Origin: Sphingobium sp. TCM1
Lineage (GTDB): Bacteria > Pseudomonadota > Alphaproteobacteria > Sphingomonadales > Sphingomonadaceae
Assembly (NCBI RefSeq): GCF_001650725.1
Contig: NZ_LXVX01000002.1
Location: forward strand, 265,324 to 329,323
DNA length: 64,000 nucleotides
Reading direction: 5' to 3'
The notes under the pieces are model-generated. The model had not been told where the DNA came from, searched no databases, and saw only the letters and a program-made list of their open reading frames with translations. This document shows, piece after piece, positions 9,004-16,601 of this stretch (position 1 is the first letter of the stretch; each line of letters starts with the position of its first letter). A program made the translations under genes and the position numbers.

Positions 9004-10208
9004 TGCTAGGCACCACCATCATCCTCGCCTTTCGCGCGATCAACCGGCACAAGCTACGCAGTTTCCTGACCACGCTGGGTATCATCATCGGCGTGGCCGC
9101 GGTCGTGACCATGGTGACGCTGGGCAATGGCGCGACGGCGGCCGTGCGCGAACAGATCAGCTCGCTGGGTGCAAATGTCCTCCAGCTGCGTCCCGGACAG
9201 GGCTTCGGCCGCGGTGGCGGTGGTCCGCGCCCGCCCGACTTCAAGCCGGGCGACCTGGCCGCGATCGAGAACCAGCTGACGGGCGTGCGCGCTGTCGCGC
9301 CGGTGGTGCAGTCGAGCGGCACCGCCATCTATGAAGGGAATAACTGGTCGACCACGGTCTATGGCACGACGTCCGCCTATTCCGAGGTGCAGCAGTGGAA
9401 GGTGGCGGACGGACGCCTCTTCCTCCCTGATGAAGAAGAAGCCGGGAAATCCGTCTGCATCATCGGCAATACGGTCCGCACCAACCTGTTCCAGGGTGCC
9501 GAGCCGACGGGAAAGCGGATGCGGATCAAAGGCGTCAGTTGCCAGGTCGTGGGTGTGCTGGCGACGCGTGGCCAGGGCGGCTTCGGCGACCAGGACGATG
9601 TCGTCGTCATGCCGATCAAGTTCGTCCAGCGGCGCTTCACCGGCGACCGCGACATCAGCCAGATCATGGTCGCTGTCGACGACGCCTATGATACCAGCAC
9701 CGTCCAGGCCAGTCTGGAAGAACTGATGCGCGAACGGCGCAAGATCAAGGCGGGCGATCAGGATAATTTCAACGTCTTCGACACCAAGCAGATCAGCGAC
9801 ACGCTGACCGGCACCACCACCATATTGACCCAGATCGTCGGGGCGGTAGCGGCGATCTCTCTGCTGGTCGGCGGCATCGGCATCATGAACATCATGCTGG
9901 TGTCGGTGACCGAGCGCACGCGGGAAATCGGCATCCGTCTCGCCATCGGCGCTGTCGCGCGCGAAGTTCTGATGCAGTTTCTGGTCGAGGCGATCGTTCT
10001 GTCGTGCCTTGGCGGGCTGATCGGCCTGTTCCTGGCGCTGATCGCGTCCCTCGCCATCGCCCCACTGATGCAGGTGCCGTTTCTGTTCGACGTGAAGGTC
10101 AACCTGATCGCTTTCCTCTTCTCGGCGGCTATCGGCGTGGTGTTCGGCTATTTCCCGGCGCGGCGCGCGGCGGCGCTCAACCCGATCGACGCGCTGCGGC
10201 ACGAATAG
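9003..10208 (+). CDS. MacB/FtsX-like ABC transporter permease
   Basis: 401 residues with the MacB layout. An N-terminal transmembrane helix (about 20-42) is followed by a large periplasmic domain containing GFGRGGGGPRPPDF and QVVGVLATRG. Three C-terminal helices begin at about 278, with the ISLLVGGIGIMNIMLVSVTERTREIGIR signature whose core is GGIGIMNIMLVSVTERTRE. It acts mechanically with the ATPase and adaptor to export substrates such as peptides, macrolides or lipids; the substrate here cannot be told. Last gene of the four-gene operon starting at 5317. Confidence 0.95.
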   Translation: MLGTTIILAFRAINRHKLRSFLTTLGIIIGVAAVVTMVTLGNGATAAVREQISSLGANVLQLRPGQGFGRGGGGPRPPDFKPGDLAAIENQLTGVRAVAPVVQSSGTAIYEGNNWSTTVYGTTSAYSEVQQWKVADGRLFLPDEEEAGKSVCIIGNTVRTNLFQGAEPTGKRMRIKGVSCQVVGVLATRGQGGFGDQDDVVVMPIKFVQRRFTGDRDISQIMVAVDDAYDTSTVQASLEELMRERRKIKAGDQDNFNVFDTKQISDTLTGTTTILTQIVGAVAAISLLVGGIGIMNIMLVSVTERTREIGIRLAIGAVAREVLMQFLVEAIVLSCLGGLIGLFLALIASLAIAPLMQVPFLFDVKVNLIAFLFSAAIGVVFGYFPARRAAALNPIDALRHE

Positions 10209-10214
10209 GCAGGA

Positions 10215-10234
10215 TCGTTACATTTTCGTACATT
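10215..10234 (+). promoter_or_regulatory. TACATT direct repeat upstream of small secreted peptide
   Basis: TACATT occurs at 10219-10224 and 10229-10234, one DNA turn apart. The 13-base string TCGTTACATTTTC (10215-10227) is repeated exactly at 10575-10587 before the next gene. Ten-base-spaced direct repeats suit an OmpR-family response regulator, which is inference. Confidence 0.45.
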
Positions 10235-10279
10235 CCCCGCCGTTCAAGGCATATTCATGCGACATTCCGCGCGCATCTT

Positions 10280-10313
10280 CCTTTCCACGGCGCAACAGGG
10301 CGTCGTGGAAAGG
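10280..10313 (+). promoter_or_regulatory. Hairpin masking the ribosome binding site of the 54-aa peptide
   Basis: CCTTTCCACG (10280-10289) pairs perfectly over ten bases with CGTGGAAAGG (10304-10313). An inner CGC/GCG stem is possible. The 3' arm contains the AAGG Shine-Dalgarno sequence of the ATG at 10321, so the folded mRNA would block initiation. It could be a thermosensor, or the target of an antisense RNA or protein. Confidence 0.5.
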
Positions 10314-10320
10314 TACATTC

Positions 10321-10485
10321 ATGAAGACCATCGTTCTAAGCCTCGCTGGCAGCGCCCTGATCCTGGGCCTCAGCCTCTCTCCCTTCGCTACTTCCGCCAG
10401 CGCACGCACCATCAGGACGGGAGCCGGGCTGCCCCTGCTCGCGCGGGCCGAAGTGATCGCCACGCCCTTGCCCGATTGCCGATGA
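10321..10485 (+). CDS. Small secreted peptide, unknown function
   Basis: 54 residues: a clear signal peptide (MKTIVLSLAGSALILG... ending ATSASA) and a predicted mature part of only about 26 residues starting RTIRTGAG and ending LPDCR, with one cysteine. AAGG eight bases before the ATG is the ribosome binding site and lies inside a strong hairpin. The gene follows the efflux operon by about 110 bases. It shares an exact 13-base upstream motif with the RcnB-like gene, so the two are probably co-regulated. I do not recognise a family. Its coding support is the signal peptide, the ribosome binding site and the upstream motif. Confidence 0.6.
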   Translation: MKTIVLSLAGSALILGLSLSPFATSASARTIRTGAGLPLLARAEVIATPLPDCR

Positions 10486-10574
10486 TCGGCCCGACCCTGC
10501 CCCCCTTCCCTTGCCCCGAAGATGCCCCTTCGAGGCTTTCTGTTGAGAGAAGCCATCCGGTCGGGAATCGGGTC

Positions 10575-10594
10575 TCGTTACATTTTCTGACAAA
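10575..10594 (+). promoter_or_regulatory. Second copy of the TCGTTACATTTTC motif, before the RcnB-like gene
   Basis: TCGTTACATTTTC at 10575-10587 is identical to 10215-10227. A degenerate second half site (GACAAA, 10589-10594) again lies ten bases after TACATT. It precedes the RcnB-like start codon by about 100 bases. Confidence 0.45.
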
Positions 10595-10689
10595 CTATGT
10601 CCGCCACTGACACATTCACGCGACAAGCCTCTCCTAACTCTGTCTTCGACGCCACGGAATGGCGCCCGAAACAAGGCAAAGGAGCAAAT

Positions 10690-11067
10690 ATGTTCAGGAA
10701 GATCATCATGGCCCTGGCCACCACCACCCTGGTCGCCAGCCCCCTCATCACCGCCCAGGCGCAGGCCGCCCCGGAGCATCGCCAGGAAACCAGCCGCACC
10801 GTCATCAAGCAGAAGCCCAATGGCAGCACCGTCGTGAAGCAGCAGACCGTCGTCCGCAAGGCGACCCCGGCGCCGCGCCGCTGGGCCAAGGGTCAGCGCT
10901 TCGACCGGCGCTATGCCACCAATTATCGGGTCGTGAACAATTATCGCGACTATCGCCTGTCCGCCCCGCCGCGCGGCTATCAGTGGGTCCGCTCCGGCAA
11001 TGACGCCGTGTTGATCGCGATCACCAGCGGTCTGATCGGCGCCGTCGTCGGCAGCGCCATCCGCTGA
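10690..11067 (+). CDS. RcnB-like periplasmic protein
   Basis: 125 residues with a signal peptide (MFRKIIMALATTTLVASPL... cut after about AQA). A basic, glutamine- and valine-rich region is followed by the RcnB-type ending FDRRYATNYRVVNNYRDYRLSAPPRGYQWVR and an alanine/glycine hydrophobic tail; key parts are YRVV, YRLSAPPRGY and W. RcnB of E. coli is a periplasmic protein linked to nickel/cobalt homeostasis, but most family members are of unknown role. AAAGGAG lies six bases before the ATG. A strong terminator follows. Confidence 0.8.
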   Translation: MFRKIIMALATTTLVASPLITAQAQAAPEHRQETSRTVIKQKPNGSTVVKQQTVVRKATPAPRRWAKGQRFDRRYATNYRVVNNYRDYRLSAPPRGYQWVRSGNDAVLIAITSGLIGAVVGSAIR

Positions 11068-11101
11068 ACCTGGATACTTCGCGGAGCCGGAACGTCGCAC
11101 G

Positions 11102-11136
11102 ATGCCCCAGGGGATTCCCCCCCCTGGGGCATTTTT
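11102..11136 (+). terminator. Rho-independent terminator after the RcnB-like gene
   Basis: A perfect 12-base stem (ATGCCCCAGGGG at 11102-11113 with CCCCTGGGGCAT at 11121-11132) is followed by a T run. Confidence 0.9.
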
Positions 11137-11216
11137 ATGATCAAGGTTAAAAACCGGATCTTAAATGATGGAAGGCCATAGGGACGATGCCGGGGGGCAC
11201 GCATTCGGGAACCTTC

Positions 11217-11636
11217 ATGTCTTTTTACCAGATCATGTATATCAGCAGTGCCAGCGGCACAGTGACCCCTTCTCAATGTGCGACCATCGCCAGACTGGCG
11301 GCCGCTAGCAACCGTTCGGTCGATGTCACGGGACTGTTGCTGTTCAACGGCAAGCGCTTTCTTCAGGTCCTGGAAGGACCGAAGGCCGCAGTCGAGCGCA
11401 TCTATGATCGCATCAGGCAAGACGATCGCCACTGCGCCATGGTCAAGCTGCGTGAAATGACCATCGAGGCCCGGGAATTCGGTGAATGGGGAATGGCCTA
11501 TGACGACTCGGCCAATCCCACCGCGAGCCTGAAGGACAAGGTCGTCGCGCTTCTCGACAGAGCCGGTCCCTCAACCCGCGCGGATTTCATCGGTTCAGCC
11601 GGAATGTATCGGGATCAGACCCAGCCTGTCATATAA
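11217..11636 (+). CDS. BLUF-domain blue-light sensor
   Basis: 139-residue protein made almost only of a BLUF domain, which binds FAD and senses blue light. The key residues are present: Tyr in YQIMYISS (flavin-contacting tyrosine of the second YIS), Asn in AASNRSVDVTG, Gln in RFLQVLEG, and the Trp/Met pair in FGEWGMAYDD. The fold continues with VERIYDRIRQDDRH. There is no attached EAL, GGDEF or cyclase domain, so signalling must go through a partner, as in PixD-type proteins. The ATG at 11217 places the domain at the N-terminus; an upstream ATG at 11187 would add ten residues. Its 3' end overlaps the convergent permease gene by 22 bases. Confidence 0.92.
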   Translation: MSFYQIMYISSASGTVTPSQCATIARLAAASNRSVDVTGLLLFNGKRFLQVLEGPKAAVERIYDRIRQDDRHCAMVKLREMTIEAREFGEWGMAYDDSANPTASLKDKVVALLDRAGPSTRADFIGSAGMYRDQTQPVI

Positions 11637-13015
11637 AAGACGGCGATCACTATGAATACGGTCAGCGTCTTGATGATCGTCAGGGCGAAGATGTCCTTAT
11701 AGGCTTGTCGATGAGTGAGGCCCGTCACCGCCAGCAGCGTGATGACGGCGCCATTATGCGGCAGGCTGTCCATCCCGCCCGACGCCATTGACGCAACGCG
11801 GTGCAGCACCTCGCGCGGGATGCCCGCAGCATCGCCCGCCGCCACGAACTGTTCCGCCATCGCGGCAAGCGCGATCGACAACCCGCCCGACGCCGATCCG
11901 GTGATGCCGGCCAGCGAGGTGACAGTGATCGCTTCATTAAGCAGGGGGTTAGGGATCGCGCGCAGCGCTTCCTTGACGAGGAGGAAGCCTGGCAGCGCCG
12001 CGATTACTGCGCCGAACCCATATTCCACTGCCGTGTTCATCCCCGCCAGCAGCGCCCCGCCAACCGCCGCCTTCGACCCTTCGGCAAAGCGCCTGGACAC
12101 CGTCCGGAACGCAAAGAGCAGAATCGTGCCGATCCCCAGCAGCAGCGCCCCCTCGACCGCCCAGAGCGCAGAGACCTGCGCCAGCTTGACCGCCACCGGT
12201 TCGACCATGCCCGGCAGCGACAGCGTAACCTCCTCCCACGTCAGCCAGCGCGGGATGGCCAGCGTCAGCAGAAGATTGCCCACGCCAACGACGATCAGCG
12301 GCAGCAGCGCGACCAGCGGATGGACGGGCGCGCCGTCGTTCACCGTCTCCGGTTCGTTGACCAGCGTTTCGGGCGCGCCATAGCCCTCGCCCGTCGCCAT
12401 CAGGCTGCGTCGCCGCCACGCCAGATAGGTCAGCCCAGCCGCCATGATGCAAGCCGAACCGATCAGGCCCAGTACCGGCGCCGCCCAGGCGGTGGTGCCG
12501 AAGAAGCTGGTCGGAATGATATTCTGGATCTGCGGCGTGCCCGGCAGCGCGTCCATGGTGAAGGTCAGCGCACCAAGGCCTATGGTCGCCGGCACCAGTC
12601 GCTTGGGGATGTCGGCGCGGCGGAACATCTCGGCCGCGAAGGGATAGACGGCGAACACGGCGACGAAGACCGACACGCCGCCGTAGGTCAACAGCGCGGT
12701 CACGATCATGATCGCCGGGATTGCCCGGCTGGCGCCGATGAAGCCGATCACCGCGATCACGATCGCGCGGGAAAAGCCGGAAATCTCCACCAGCTTGCCG
12801 AACAGCGCGCCCAGCAGGAATACCGGGAAATAGAGCTTCAGGAAACTCGCGACCCTTTCCATGAACAGGCCGGAAAAGGCGGCGGGCACGGCGGTCGGGT
12901 CGGTCAGGAACACCGCCAGCATGGCGAGCAGCGGCGCCATGACGATGACGCTCATGCCGCGATAGGCGGCGATCATCAGCAATATCAGCGACAGGGCGGC
13001 GATCGCTACGGCCAT
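11615..13015 (-). CDS. GntP-family permease
   Basis: 466-residue, very hydrophobic inner-membrane protein with about 12-14 predicted helices. It resembles the GntP/D-beta-hydroxybutyrate permease group: LLTYGGVSVFVAVFAVYP, TFTMDALPGTPQIQNIIP and the C-terminal GGMDSLPHNGAVITLL regions are characteristic (each quoted in part). These carry organic acids such as gluconate or 3-hydroxybutyrate; the substrate here is uncertain. There is no adjacent kinase or dehydrogenase to decide it. The gene is monocistronic and convergent with the BLUF gene. Confidence 0.88.
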   Translation of the reverse strand: MAVAIAALSLILLMIAAYRGMSVIVMAPLLAMLAVFLTDPTAVPAAFSGLFMERVASFLKLYFPVFLLGALFGKLVEISGFSRAIVIAVIGFIGASRAIPAIMIVTALLTYGGVSVFVAVFAVYPFAAEMFRRADIPKRLVPATIGLGALTFTMDALPGTPQIQNIIPTSFFGTTAWAAPVLGLIGSACIMAAGLTYLAWRRRSLMATGEGYGAPETLVNEPETVNDGAPVHPLVALLPLIVVGVGNLLLTLAIPRWLTWEEVTLSLPGMVEPVAVKLAQVSALWAVEGALLLGIGTILLFAFRTVSRRFAEGSKAAVGGALLAGMNTAVEYGFGAVIAALPGFLLVKEALRAIPNPLLNEAITVTSLAGITGSASGGLSIALAAMAEQFVAAGDAAGIPREVLHRVASMASGGMDSLPHNGAVITLLAVTGLTHRQAYKDIFALTIIKTLTVFIVIAVFYMTGWV

Positions 13016-13123
13016 GAACTCTCCTAGACTATTTTCTATCGCCCGATTTAAGAAGAAAAACAGGGCTGCGACAAGCAGGGGCCGCGCGGCATTATTGCCC
13101 GCCCGCGACGCACCGATGCGGCC

Positions 13124-13152
13124 TTGCTTTCCTCACGCTTTTCCGCCATAGG
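13124..13152 (+). promoter_or_regulatory. Predicted promoter of rpsF-rpsR-rplI
   Basis: TTGCTT and CATAGG are separated by 17 bases, predicting a leader of about 110 bases. The same CATAGG -10 with a 17-base spacer is found before rpsD. Confidence 0.5.
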
Positions 13153-13174
13153 GGCGCCTTCGCATCGGCTCCGG

Positions 13175-13191
13175 GGTGACTCGGCGTCACC
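13175..13191 (+). promoter_or_regulatory. Hairpin in the rpsF leader
   Basis: GGTGAC and GTCACC pair perfectly around a TCGGC loop, about 80 bases before rpsF. Many bacteria regulate rpsF operons by S6:S18 binding to the leader; whether this hairpin is that structure is unproven. Confidence 0.35.
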
Positions 13192-13271
13192 GCGAGGCAT
13201 TGAGACGACAGCCGGAGGGGCGTTCCACATGGGGTGGACGTCAGCGATCGGCCAACAGATGAGGCTTACCC

Positions 13272-13694
13272 ATGGCTCTTTACGAGCATGTGTTCCTTGC
13301 GCGCCAGGATCTGGCACAGGCGCAGGTGGACGCCCTGGCGGAAACCGCCACCAAGATCGTCGAGGAAAATGAAGGCAAGGTGACCAAGGTCGAGACCTGG
13401 GGCCTGCGTTCGCTCGCGTACAAGATCGCCAAGAACCGCAAGGCTCACTATGTGATGCTGAACATCGATGCCCCGGCCGGCGTCGTTGCGGAACTGGAGC
13501 GCCAGACCCAGATCAACGAAGACATCATCCGCTACATGACCGTCAAGGTCGACGAGCTGGAAGCTGGCCCTTCGGTCATGATGCGCAAGCAGGAGCGCGC
13601 CGAGCGTGGTCCGCGCGGCGATCGCGGTGACCGTGGCCCGCGCGAAGATCGTGGCCCGCGCCGCGAGCGCGAAGAAGCCGCTGCTGGCGAATAA
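13272..13694 (+). CDS. rpsF: 30S ribosomal protein S6
   Basis: 140 residues. The S6 fold begins [16 protein letters not shown] and includes [19 protein letters not shown]. The tail after residue 100 is an arginine/glycine-rich extension ([16 protein letters not shown]) encoded by near-repeat DNA. S6 forms a pair with S18 on the small subunit platform. GAGG seven bases before the ATG is the ribosome binding site. First gene of rpsF-rpsR-rplI. Confidence 0.97.
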   Translation: MALYEHVFLARQDLAQAQVDALAETATKIVEENEGKVTKVETWGLRSLAYKIAKNRKAHYVMLNIDAPAGVVAELERQTQINEDIIRYMTVKVDELEAGPSVMMRKQERAERGPRGDRGDRGPREDRGPRREREEAAAGE

Positions 13695-13707
13695 GGAGAT
13701 CTGAAAC

Positions 13708-13932
13708 ATGGCACGCCCGTTTTTCCGCCGCCGCAAGAGCTGCCCCTTCGCCGCCAAGGATGCGCCGAAGATCGATTACAAGGACGTCCGTCTGCTCCAG
13801 GGCTTCGTGTCCGAGCGCGGCAAGATCGTCCCCAGCCGCATCACGGCTGTGTCCGCCAAGAAGCAGCGTGAACTGGCCCAGGCCATCAAGCGCGCCCGTC
13901 ACCTGGGCCTGCTGCCCTACATCGTGAAGTAA
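13708..13932 (+). CDS. rpsR: 30S ribosomal protein S18
   Basis: 74 residues. It shows the S18 motifs [29 protein letters not shown] (in part) and [14 protein letters not shown]. Binds next to S6 on the platform of the 30S subunit. AAGGAG precedes the ATG; 13 bases follow the rpsF stop. Confidence 0.97.
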   Translation: MARPFFRRRKSCPFAAKDAPKIDYKDVRLLQGFVSERGKIVPSRITAVSAKKQRELAQAIKRARHLGLLPYIVK

Positions 13933-13945
13933 GGGAGAAAGACCC

Positions 13946-14542
13946 ATGGAAATCATTCTCCTCGAACGCATCGAGAAGCTGGGCGCCATCGGCGACGTCG
14001 TGACCGTCAAGGACGGTTACGCGCGCAACTATCTGCTGCCCAACAAGAAGGCGCTGCGCTCCAACAACGCCAACAAGAAGGTCTTCGAGGCCAACCGCGC
14101 GAAGATCGAAGCCGACAACGCCGCTCGCCGCTCGGATGCCGAAAAGGCTGCCGAAGGCGTCAACGGCAAGCAGATCGTCCTGATCCGCCAGTCGTCGAAC
14201 GCCGGCCACCTTTATGGTTCGGTCGCCGTCCGTGACGTCGTCGAAGCGCTTCACGCCGAAGGCATCACCAACGTCACCAAGGCGATGGTCGTGCTGGAAC
14301 GCCCGATCAAGACCCTGGGCGTCTTCGACGTCAAGGTTGCGCTGCACCCGGAAGTCGCCGTCACCATCACGGTGAACGTCGCCCGCTCGCCTGAGGAAGC
14401 CGAGTTGCAGGCGCAGGGCGTCGACGTGATGGCCGACCTGTTCGAAAAGGACGAGGCGGGCTTCACCGAAGACTATGACCCCAATGCGGAACCCGGTGAA
14501 ATCGCCGCCGTGACCGAAGAAGCCCCGGCCGAAGACGCCTGA
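13946..14542 (+). CDS. rplI: 50S ribosomal protein L9
   Basis: 198 residues. The N-terminal domain MEIILLERIEKLGAIGD and GYARNYLLPNKKAL is the rRNA-binding part. A long helix and the C-terminal domain (GHLYGSVAVRDV) follow. The acidic C-terminal extension (about 45 residues, ending TEEAPAEDA) is longer than in E. coli L9 (149 residues) and common in alphaproteobacteria. A strong terminator ends the operon. Confidence 0.97.
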   Translation: MEIILLERIEKLGAIGDVVTVKDGYARNYLLPNKKALRSNNANKKVFEANRAKIEADNAARRSDAEKAAEGVNGKQIVLIRQSSNAGHLYGSVAVRDVVEALHAEGITNVTKAMVVLERPIKTLGVFDVKVALHPEVAVTITVNVARSPEEAELQAQGVDVMADLFEKDEAGFTEDYDPNAEPGEIAAVTEEAPAEDA

Positions 14543-14565
14543 GCTTCCTGAACGGAACCGACAGG

Positions 14566-14594
14566 AAAGCCGCCCCTCTCAGGGCGGCTTTTTT
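14566..14594 (+). terminator. Rho-independent terminator of the rpsF operon
   Basis: AAAGCCGCCC (14566-14575) pairs with GGGCGGCTTT over ten bases around a six-base loop and runs into a T tract, 24 bases after rplI. Confidence 0.93.
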
Positions 14595-14738
14595 GTTGGG
14601 TGGCGGTTTGCGAGAAGGCGCACGTCATCTCGACAAAGAAATGCTGCATCGCAGGATCATTGCGGCGCGCGACCCGTTATCCTGTTCTGGCGCGCCGCAT
14701 GGTGCGGCCCACCGGCCGATCGCCAGCAGGGGGTTTCG

Positions 14739-15806
14739 ATGAAAAATCCGTTCACTTCCGCGCTCAAGGCCGCGCGACTGATCAGCAAGGGCCGCACCAT
14801 GTCGGCCGCGCTCGTCATGCAGCGCGCGCTGATGCCACCCATCCAGCCAGCAAAACGATCAGCCCCGCGCAAGGCCGCGACGGCAAAAGCCGCAAGAGCG
14901 CCAGTGCGGCGCCCGCCTGCGCGCCCCTTGCCCGGCAGCTTTATCGACGGCGTCCTCGACAGCAAGCACGGATCGCTCCGTTACAAGCTCTACACCCCCA
15001 GAGGATCAACCCGCCGTCGCCTCCCGATCGTCGTGATGCTGCACGGCTGTTCTCAGTCGGCCGGCGATTTTGCGGCGGGAACACGGATGAACAGCCTTGC
15101 CGACGAACTGGGCGTCATCATCCTGTATCCCGAGCAATCCGCGTCGGCCAATGTTGGCCGCTGCTGGAACTGGCACAGGCCGGATAACCAGGTGCGGGGT
15201 CGCGGCGAACCAGCCATGATCGCCGGCTTGACCCGTCATGCGATCGCGCTGTGCCGGGCCGACCCGTCGCGCGTCTACATAGCGGGGATTTCTGCGGGCG
15301 GAGTGGCGGCGGCGATCATCGGTCAGGCCTATTCCAATCTCTTCGTGGCCGTCGGAGTGCATTCGGGCTTGGCCTGCGGAGCGGTCGATAGCCTCGGCAG
15401 TGCTCTGGCCGCGATGCGGGGCCGGGCGCCATTGATCCGGGCCGCGCGTGAGGTGCGCCCCCGGCCGACCATCGTCTTCCATGGCGATTGCGACAAGGTC
15501 GTGCATCCCTCCAACGCGGACAGCTTTCGCGCACAGCTCGAAAGATCGACCCTCGGTCCCATCGTCACCCGCACGCGCCAGGGTCAATCCGCAGGCGGAC
15601 GCGCTTTCACCCGGACGGAGCATCGCACTGCCCGAGGCGACGTCATGCTGGAAAGCTGGACCATCCATGGCAGCGGCCATGCCTGGTCAGGCGGCGCGCG
15701 CTCCGGTTCCTATACGGATCCGGCTGGGCCGGATGCTTCGCGGGAAATGCTACGATTTTTCCTGGCGCACAGACGCAGGCCAGCGACCGGCGACGCCAGC
15801 CGCTAA
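14739..15806 (+). CDS. PHB depolymerase-family esterase (LpqC-like)
   Basis: 355-residue alpha/beta hydrolase of the esterase/PHB-depolymerase family. The oxyanion region LHGCSQSAGDFAAGTRMN, the nucleophile elbow GISAGG (Ser185), an aspartate in FHGDCDKVVHPSN and a histidine in GSGHAWSGG make a complete triad. The first 60 or so residues are basic and alanine-rich, without a standard signal peptide, a feature shared by many family members. Substrate could be short polyhydroxyalkanoates or other esters. It is alone after the rpsF operon terminator and before the stress-promoter genes. Confidence 0.88.
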   Translation: MKNPFTSALKAARLISKGRTMSAALVMQRALMPPIQPAKRSAPRKAATAKAARAPVRRPPARPLPGSFIDGVLDSKHGSLRYKLYTPRGSTRRRLPIVVMLHGCSQSAGDFAAGTRMNSLADELGVIILYPEQSASANVGRCWNWHRPDNQVRGRGEPAMIAGLTRHAIALCRADPSRVYIAGISAGGVAAAIIGQAYSNLFVAVGVHSGLACGAVDSLGSALAAMRGRAPLIRAAREVRPRPTIVFHGDCDKVVHPSNADSFRAQLERSTLGPIVTRTRQGQSAGGRAFTRTEHRTARGDVMLESWTIHGSGHAWSGGARSGSYTDPAGPDASREMLRFFLAHRRRPATGDASR

Positions 15807-15902
15807 ATATTGCCGGAATTCCTGGCGCGTCCAAGCGGGACCGCTAAATACCCGCCGCGTGCGCTTGTCGACGAATTTCGATGCGATATCGTTATGATAT
15901 GC

Positions 15903-15927
15903 GGAACGGCCGCCCCATCCGTGCGTT
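15903..15927 (+). promoter_or_regulatory. EcfG-type general stress promoter
   Basis: GGAAC (15903-15907), 16 bases, then CGTT (15924-15927) matches the consensus of the alphaproteobacterial general stress sigma factor EcfG. The expected transcription start (about 6-9 bases on) falls at or just before the ATG at 15936, so the mRNA would be nearly leaderless. Confidence 0.75.
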
Positions 15928-15935
15928 CGATACTC

Positions 15936-16268
15936 ATGGAAAACCGATCCCTGATCGAACGTCTGGCGCGCCAACTCTCCGCCAACGACCCGTCCGACTG
16001 GCCAGCCAGGGTCGAGGATGCGGCCAGCATTCTCGCCCTTCTCAAGGAGCCGGACGACGCCATGCGCGAGGCGGGCGACGTCATGGTATGGGGCGCGATG
16101 ATCGACGCGGCGCTCCGCACGCGCTGGAGCGTCGCGCCATCGGTCAGCCAGGAGGAGCCGGCCATCGGATCGGATGAGGAAGGCGAGATCCGCCTGACCC
16201 CGGACGCAGTCGGTAATGACCGCGCCGAGTGGATTCATCTTCATCAAGGGCAGGAGAAACCATCATGA
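15936..16268 (+). CDS. Hypothetical protein behind a stress promoter
   Basis: 110 residues, soluble, acidic. It starts MENRSLIERLARQL and has two amphipathic helical stretches (SILALLKEPDDAMREAG and VWGAMIDAALRTRW), then an acidic tail. I do not recognise a family. Its ATG lies nine bases after an EcfG-type -10 element, and there is no clear Shine-Dalgarno, consistent with a leaderless message. The frame is open further upstream to 15810, but that would place the promoter inside the gene. It overlaps the next gene by four bases (ATGA), implying translational coupling and a shared stress-related role. Confidence 0.7.
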   Translation: MENRSLIERLARQLSANDPSDWPARVEDAASILALLKEPDDAMREAGDVMVWGAMIDAALRTRWSVAPSVSQEEPAIGSDEEGEIRLTPDAVGNDRAEWIHLHQGQEKPS

Positions 16269-16498
16269 AGGGGCTGCTGAAACTGGCCATCGTCACGGGC
16301 CTTGGCGCGATTGCGCTCAAGGGGTGGCGCGAATGGATGGGCGACGGACGGGTGCCGGACGATCGAGGGCCGGTCGGTTCGTCCGGCGTCGTGCGCGATG
16401 CGGGACCGCAGCACGGGATAACGTCCCAGGAATGGGACAAGGTCGACGAACAGTCCGATGAGAGCTTCCCGGCCAGCGATCCGCCGGGCAATTACTGA
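16265..16498 (+). CDS. Small stress-associated protein with ESFPASDPP motif
   Basis: 77 residues with one N-terminal hydrophobic segment (LLKLAIVTGLGAIAL) and a soluble remainder ending DESFPASDPPGNY. ESFPASDPP-type endings are, from memory, common in small proteins of the alphaproteobacterial general stress regulon. The start overlaps the upstream stop (ATGA), so both genes should be expressed from the EcfG-type promoter at 15903. Function unknown; a membrane-anchored stress protein is the best guess. Confidence 0.78.
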   Translation: MKGLLKLAIVTGLGAIALKGWREWMGDGRVPDDRGPVGSSGVVRDAGPQHGITSQEWDKVDEQSDESFPASDPPGNY

Positions 16499-16601
16499 CA
16501 CTGCTTCGCGCTCTTCACCCGCATTGCCCCGACGCTGTGCCCTCTCTATGAGACGGGCGCAGGGACGGCGCCGCCGCCTGCAACAGGGGGAATGAACGAC
16601 T

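Noticed and set aside
14654..14678. GGATC-N16-CGTT, an EcfG-like promoter before the esterase gene
   Set aside because: One mismatch in the -35 core (GGATC for GGAAC) and no stress context; too weak to list.
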